From UBA1368 sp964563125 (lineage in GTDB: Bacteria > Bacillota > Syntrophomonadia > Syntrophomonadales > Syntrophomonadaceae): DNA of 24,261 nt. The notes below the pieces were generated by a model that did no database searches, was not told where the DNA came from, and worked only from the letters and a program-made list of their open reading frames with translations. A program made the translations under genes and the position numbers. The stretch lies in assembly GCA_964563125.1 (NCBI GenBank), contig CAZLVY010000032.1, forward strand, positions 1 to 24,261, written 5' to 3'. How positions within the stretch are numbered: position 1 is the first letter of the stretch; the number at the start of each line of letters is the position of its first letter. Below are positions 21,955 through 24,261 of the stretch, in pieces.

Positions 21955-21981
21955 TTAGCACTCGTTAACAGCGAGTGCTAA
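21955..21981. promoter_or_regulatory. CIRCE operator (HrcA binding site)
   Basis: TTAGCACTC-N9-GAGTGCTAA is a perfect 9-9-9 match to the CIRCE consensus. The repressor HrcA binds it and is active when GroEL is free, so groESL rises on heat shock. Confidence 0.98.
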
Positions 21982-22020
21982 TAAAAAATAAATAAAATTA
22001 AACCATAAGGGGGTATACCT

Positions 22021-22311
22021 TTGAAGATTCAACCATTAGCGGATCGTTTGGTAATCAAAGTAGTCGAAGCTACAGAAGAAAAGACCAAGAGCGGACTTTA
22101 TGTTCCTGATACCGCCAAGGAAAAGCCTATGGAAGGTGAAGTACTGGCAGTTGGCCCCGGAGCTCGTAATGAAAAAGGAGAAAGAGTTCCCATGGATGTA
22201 GTAGTCGGAGACAAAGTAATTTATTCTAAGTATGGCGGAATGGAAGTTAAGATTGATGGTGATGCATACCTGATCTTATCAGAAAGAGATATCCTGGCAA
22301 AATTTAATTAA
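22021..22311 (+). CDS. groES: Co-chaperonin GroES
   Basis: The 96-residue protein is typical: KIQPLADRLVIKVVEATEEK at the start, the mobile loop KTKSGLYVPDTAKEKPMEGE, and SKYGGMEVKIDGDAYLILSERDILA at the end. It caps the GroEL ring. The start is TTG, 7 bp or so after AAGGGGGT, which is unusual for a gene needed in large amounts. It forms an operon with groEL, 29 bp downstream, under CIRCE. Confidence 0.97.
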   Translation: MKIQPLADRLVIKVVEATEEKTKSGLYVPDTAKEKPMEGEVLAVGPGARNEKGERVPMDVVVGDKVIYSKYGGMEVKIDGDAYLILSERDILAKFN

Positions 22312-22340
22312 TAAACATTAATGAGAAGGAGGATACATAG

Positions 22341-23972
22341 ATGATATCCAAAGAAATCAAATTTGGTGAAGAAGCCAGACGCGCTTTGGAAAGAGGCGTA
22401 GATAAATTAGCCAACTCTGTTAAAATCACTTTGGGCCCCAAAGGAAGAAATGTTGTCTTAGATAGAAAATTTGGTTCACCTACCATTACTAATGACGGTG
22501 TTACAATTGCCAGAGATATTGATCTGGAAGACCCATGGGAAAATCTGGGCTGCCAGTTAGTTAAAGAAGTGGCTATCAAAACTAACGATGTAGCAGGTGA
22601 CGGAACTACAACTGCTACTGTTCTGGCTCAGGCAATGATAAAAGAAGGACTCAAAAACGTTGCTGCCGGTGCCAACCCCATGATTATGAGAAAAGGTATT
22701 GATAAAGCCGTTGCAGCAATTGTTGCAGCAATTAAAGAACAGAGTCATCCGGTTGAATCCCGGGAAGCTATTGCACAGGTAGCATCTATTTCTGCCGGTG
22801 ATCCTGAAATAGGCAGACTTATTGCCGATGCTATGGAAAAAGTAGGCAGAGATGGTGTTATAACTGTTGAAGAATCACAATCGCTGGGCACTCAACTGGA
22901 AGTTGTTGAAGGCATGATGTTTGATCGCGGTTATATTTCTCATTATATGGTTACTAATACTGAAAAAATGGAAGCTGTTTTAGATGATCCCTATATTTTG
23001 ATTAATGACAAAAAGATATCTGCAATCGCTGAAGTACTGCCAGTTCTGGAAAAAGTAGTCCAAACCGGCAAACCGCTGCTTTTGATTGCTGAAGAAATAG
23101 AAGGTGAAGCATTAACAACTTTAGTTTTAAACAAACTTAGAGGTACCTTCACCTGTGTAGCAGTAAAAGCTCCTGCTTTTGGTGAAAGAAGAAAAGCTAT
23201 GTTGGAAGATCTGGCTGTTCTTACTAATGGACAGGTTGTATCTGAAGACCTGGGTATAAAAATGGAAAACGTCACTTTGGAAATGCTGGGCAGAGCACGC
23301 CAGGTAGTAGTTAAAAAAGAAGAAACTATTATAATTGATGGTGCCGGCAGCGAAGATGATGTTAAAGGCAGAATTGCCAATATTAAGAGACAACTTGAAG
23401 ATACCGACTCTGAATACGATCGGGAAAAGCTTCAGGAAAGAATGGCTAAATTAGCAGGTGGAGTAGCAGTTATCCAGGTCGGAGCAGCTACTGAAACCGA
23501 ATTGAAAGAGAAGAAGCACCGTATGGAAGATGCTTTAGCTGCAACTAAAGCTGCAGTTGAAGAAGGTATCGTATCCGGCGGCGGCGTAGCTATGATTAGT
23601 GTTATGAAAGCAGTAGAAGCAGTGGTAGCTGAAGGTGATGAAATGACTGGTGTCAAACTGGTTATGAAAGCATTGGAAGAACCATTACGCCAGATTGCTA
23701 ATAATGCTGGTGTAGAAGGTTCAGTAGTAGTTGAGAAAGTTAAAGAAGCTGGTAAAGGTATAGGCTATAATGCTCTTACCGGAGTATATGAAGATATGAT
23801 TGCAGCAGGTATCATCGACCCTGCTAAAGTTACCCGCTCAGCTGTACAAAATGCTGCCAGCATCGCTGCCATGGTTCTTACTACCGAAGCTGTAGTAACA
23901 GAATCTGCCAAGGAAGATGACATGAAGGGAATGGCCGGAATGGGCGGCGGAATGCCACCAGGAATGATGTAA
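22341..23972 (+). CDS. groEL: Chaperonin GroEL
   Basis: The 543-residue protein is full length and matches GroEL throughout: SVKITLGPKGRNVVLD and GDGTTTATVLAQAM form the ATP pocket, VVEGMMFDRGYISHYM, RRKAMLEDLAVLTNGQV and EGIVSGGGVAMI follow, and the C-terminus is the usual flexible Gly-Met tail (GMAGMGGGMPPGMM). It folds proteins in the cytoplasm with GroES. AGAAGGAGG stands before the ATG. An operon with groES. Codon use is AT-rich like the surrounding genes, unlike the por genes. Confidence 0.99.
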   Translation: MISKEIKFGEEARRALERGVDKLANSVKITLGPKGRNVVLDRKFGSPTITNDGVTIARDIDLEDPWENLGCQLVKEVAIKTNDVAGDGTTTATVLAQAMIKEGLKNVAAGANPMIMRKGIDKAVAAIVAAIKEQSHPVESREAIAQVASISAGDPEIGRLIADAMEKVGRDGVITVEESQSLGTQLEVVEGMMFDRGYISHYMVTNTEKMEAVLDDPYILINDKKISAIAEVLPVLEKVVQTGKPLLLIAEEIEGEALTTLVLNKLRGTFTCVAVKAPAFGERRKAMLEDLAVLTNGQVVSEDLGIKMENVTLEMLGRARQVVVKKEETIIIDGAGSEDDVKGRIANIKRQLEDTDSEYDREKLQERMAKLAGGVAVIQVGAATETELKEKKHRMEDALAATKAAVEEGIVSGGGVAMISVMKAVEAVVAEGDEMTGVKLVMKALEEPLRQIANNAGVEGSVVVEKVKEAGKGIGYNALTGVYEDMIAAGIIDPAKVTRSAVQNAASIAAMVLTTEAVVTESAKEDDMKGMAGMGGGMPPGMM

Positions 23973-23985
23973 CAGATAGTTGAAC

Positions 23986-24013
23986 TAAAATAAAAACAGC
24001 CCGCAAGGGCTGT
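23986..24013 (-). terminator. Minus-strand terminator at the groEL-proximal end of the nested palindrome
   Basis: ACAGCCC-GCAA-GGGCTGT (23996-24013) is preceded by an A-rich run (TAAAATAAAAA), so on the minus strand it is a hairpin followed by T5ATTTT. It would stop transcripts of the gene on the right after they pass through the palindromic element. Confidence 0.6.
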
Positions 24014-24139
24014 TCAGACCGTCAAAAAAGGCCAATAGCTGCGTTGACTCGGAAGTGCCGTTCAATCGACGTACCTCATGTACGCCTCAATCACGGCCCT
24101 TCCGATCGCCTTGCTCTTGACCTTTTTTGCTCGCTCTGT
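24014..24139 (+). repeat. Palindromic element, copy 2 (E2), downstream of groEL
   Basis: CAGACCGTCAAAAAAGGCC opens it. Middle arms are TCGGAAGTGCCGT (24049-24061) and ACGGCCCTTCCGA (24073-24085), and the centre is CGTAC-CTCAT-GTACG (24070 region). It ends GACCTTTTTTGCTCGCTCTGT. On the plus strand it aligns with the minus strand of 570-690, sharing AAAAAAGGC, CTGCGTTG, TACGCCTCA, CGCCTTG and ACCTTTTT blocks in the same order. Both copies are sense to the gene before them. Confidence 0.75.
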
Positions 24140-24167
24140 CAGAATGTCGACTTTATCGACACCCTGA

Positions 24168-24193
24168 ACAGCCCTTGCGGGCTGTTTTTTTTT
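24168..24193 (+). terminator. groEL rho-independent terminator
   Basis: ACAGCCC-TTGC-GGGCTGT (24168-24185) followed by T8-9. It is the inverted copy of the hairpin at 23996-24013, so both ends of the element carry an outward-facing terminator. Confidence 0.85.
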
Positions 24194-24207
24194 GCTCTTT
24201 TTTAAAT

Positions 24208-24261
24208 TTAAAGGTCGTAATAAAGCTCAAATTCCAGAGGATGAGGAATTTCATTGACCCG
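24208..24261 (-). CDS. C-terminal 17 residues of an unrecognised protein (cut by window edge)
   Basis: On the minus strand the sequence ends RVNEIPHPLEFELYYDL and a TAA at 24210-24208. The frame is open to the window edge, and the place, convergent with groEL beyond a two-way terminator, fits the end of a real gene. I cannot name the protein from 17 residues. Confidence 0.5.
   Translation of the reverse strand, partial: RVNEIPHPLEFELYYDL

Noticed and set aside
22991..23380. 129-codon minus-strand frame opposite groEL
   Set aside because: Antisense shadow of a fully conserved gene; low-complexity serine-rich translation.
23996..24185. Insertion sequence with a target-site duplication downstream of groEL
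   Set aside because: No transposase is present, and the flanking 18-mers are inverted, not direct, copies.

Overview
The window looks like the chromosome of an anaerobic, low-GC Gram-positive bacterium (Firmicutes, Clostridia or a Negativicutes-like lineage). The evidence is a ferredoxin-linked 2-oxoacid oxidoreductase, a CIRCE-controlled groESL operon, an NdoA/EndoA-type mazEF pair, strong GGAGG ribosome-binding sites, many TTG/GTG starts, and a secreted GH18 enzyme with a copper-amine-oxidase-like N-terminal domain. No species is claimed. A run of exactly 100 Ns (18814-18913) marks a scaffold gap, so this is a draft assembly.

Layout. Positions 1-1236 (minus strand) hold the por operon, porC-porD-porA, cut by the left edge and clearly more GC-rich than everything after it. 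It carries a 121-bp palindromic element between porC and porD. Positions 1573-3859 hold yedF, the Mg2+ channel mgtE and a convergent copper-chaperone gene. Positions 4063-7593 form a tight run: acpS, nnrDE, a CBS-pair protein and alr. Positions 7612-8377 are a self-contained mazEF unit with promoter, candidate operator and terminator. Positions 8492-10586 pair a C26 glutamine amidotransferase-like hydrolase with an amidohydrolase and a 63-aa unknown protein. A GH18 gene follows at 10706-12091. Positions 12264-15697 carry a family-4 uracil-DNA glycosylase and the t6A set tsaE-tsaB-rimI-tsaD. The gap after tsaD holds four same-strand DnaA-box-like 9-mers, three of them nearly adjacent. lgt and 5-formyl-THF cyclo-ligase follow, then convergent nfeD and slipin genes.

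Positions 18759-21802 form the molybdenum-cofactor locus. It starts with 16-bp direct repeats abutting a good sigma-A promoter, then a Moco-type riboswitch with a terminator/antiterminator platform, a 57-aa cysteine-containing protein, moaA, moaC, a MOSC-domain gene and moaB/mog. Positions 21914-24193 hold groES-groEL with CIRCE. They end in a 200-bp nested palindrome that contains a second copy of the element seen in the por operon. The last 54 bases are the C-terminal end of an unrecognised minus-strand gene.

The most interesting signals outside the genes are: the two palindromic elements, whose stem arms differ in sequence but keep pairing; the DnaA-box cluster between tsaD and lgt; the Moco riboswitch and the small protein it controls, next to a collapsed tandem repeat; and a clamp-binding-like peptide at the N-terminus of the uracil-DNA glycosylase.
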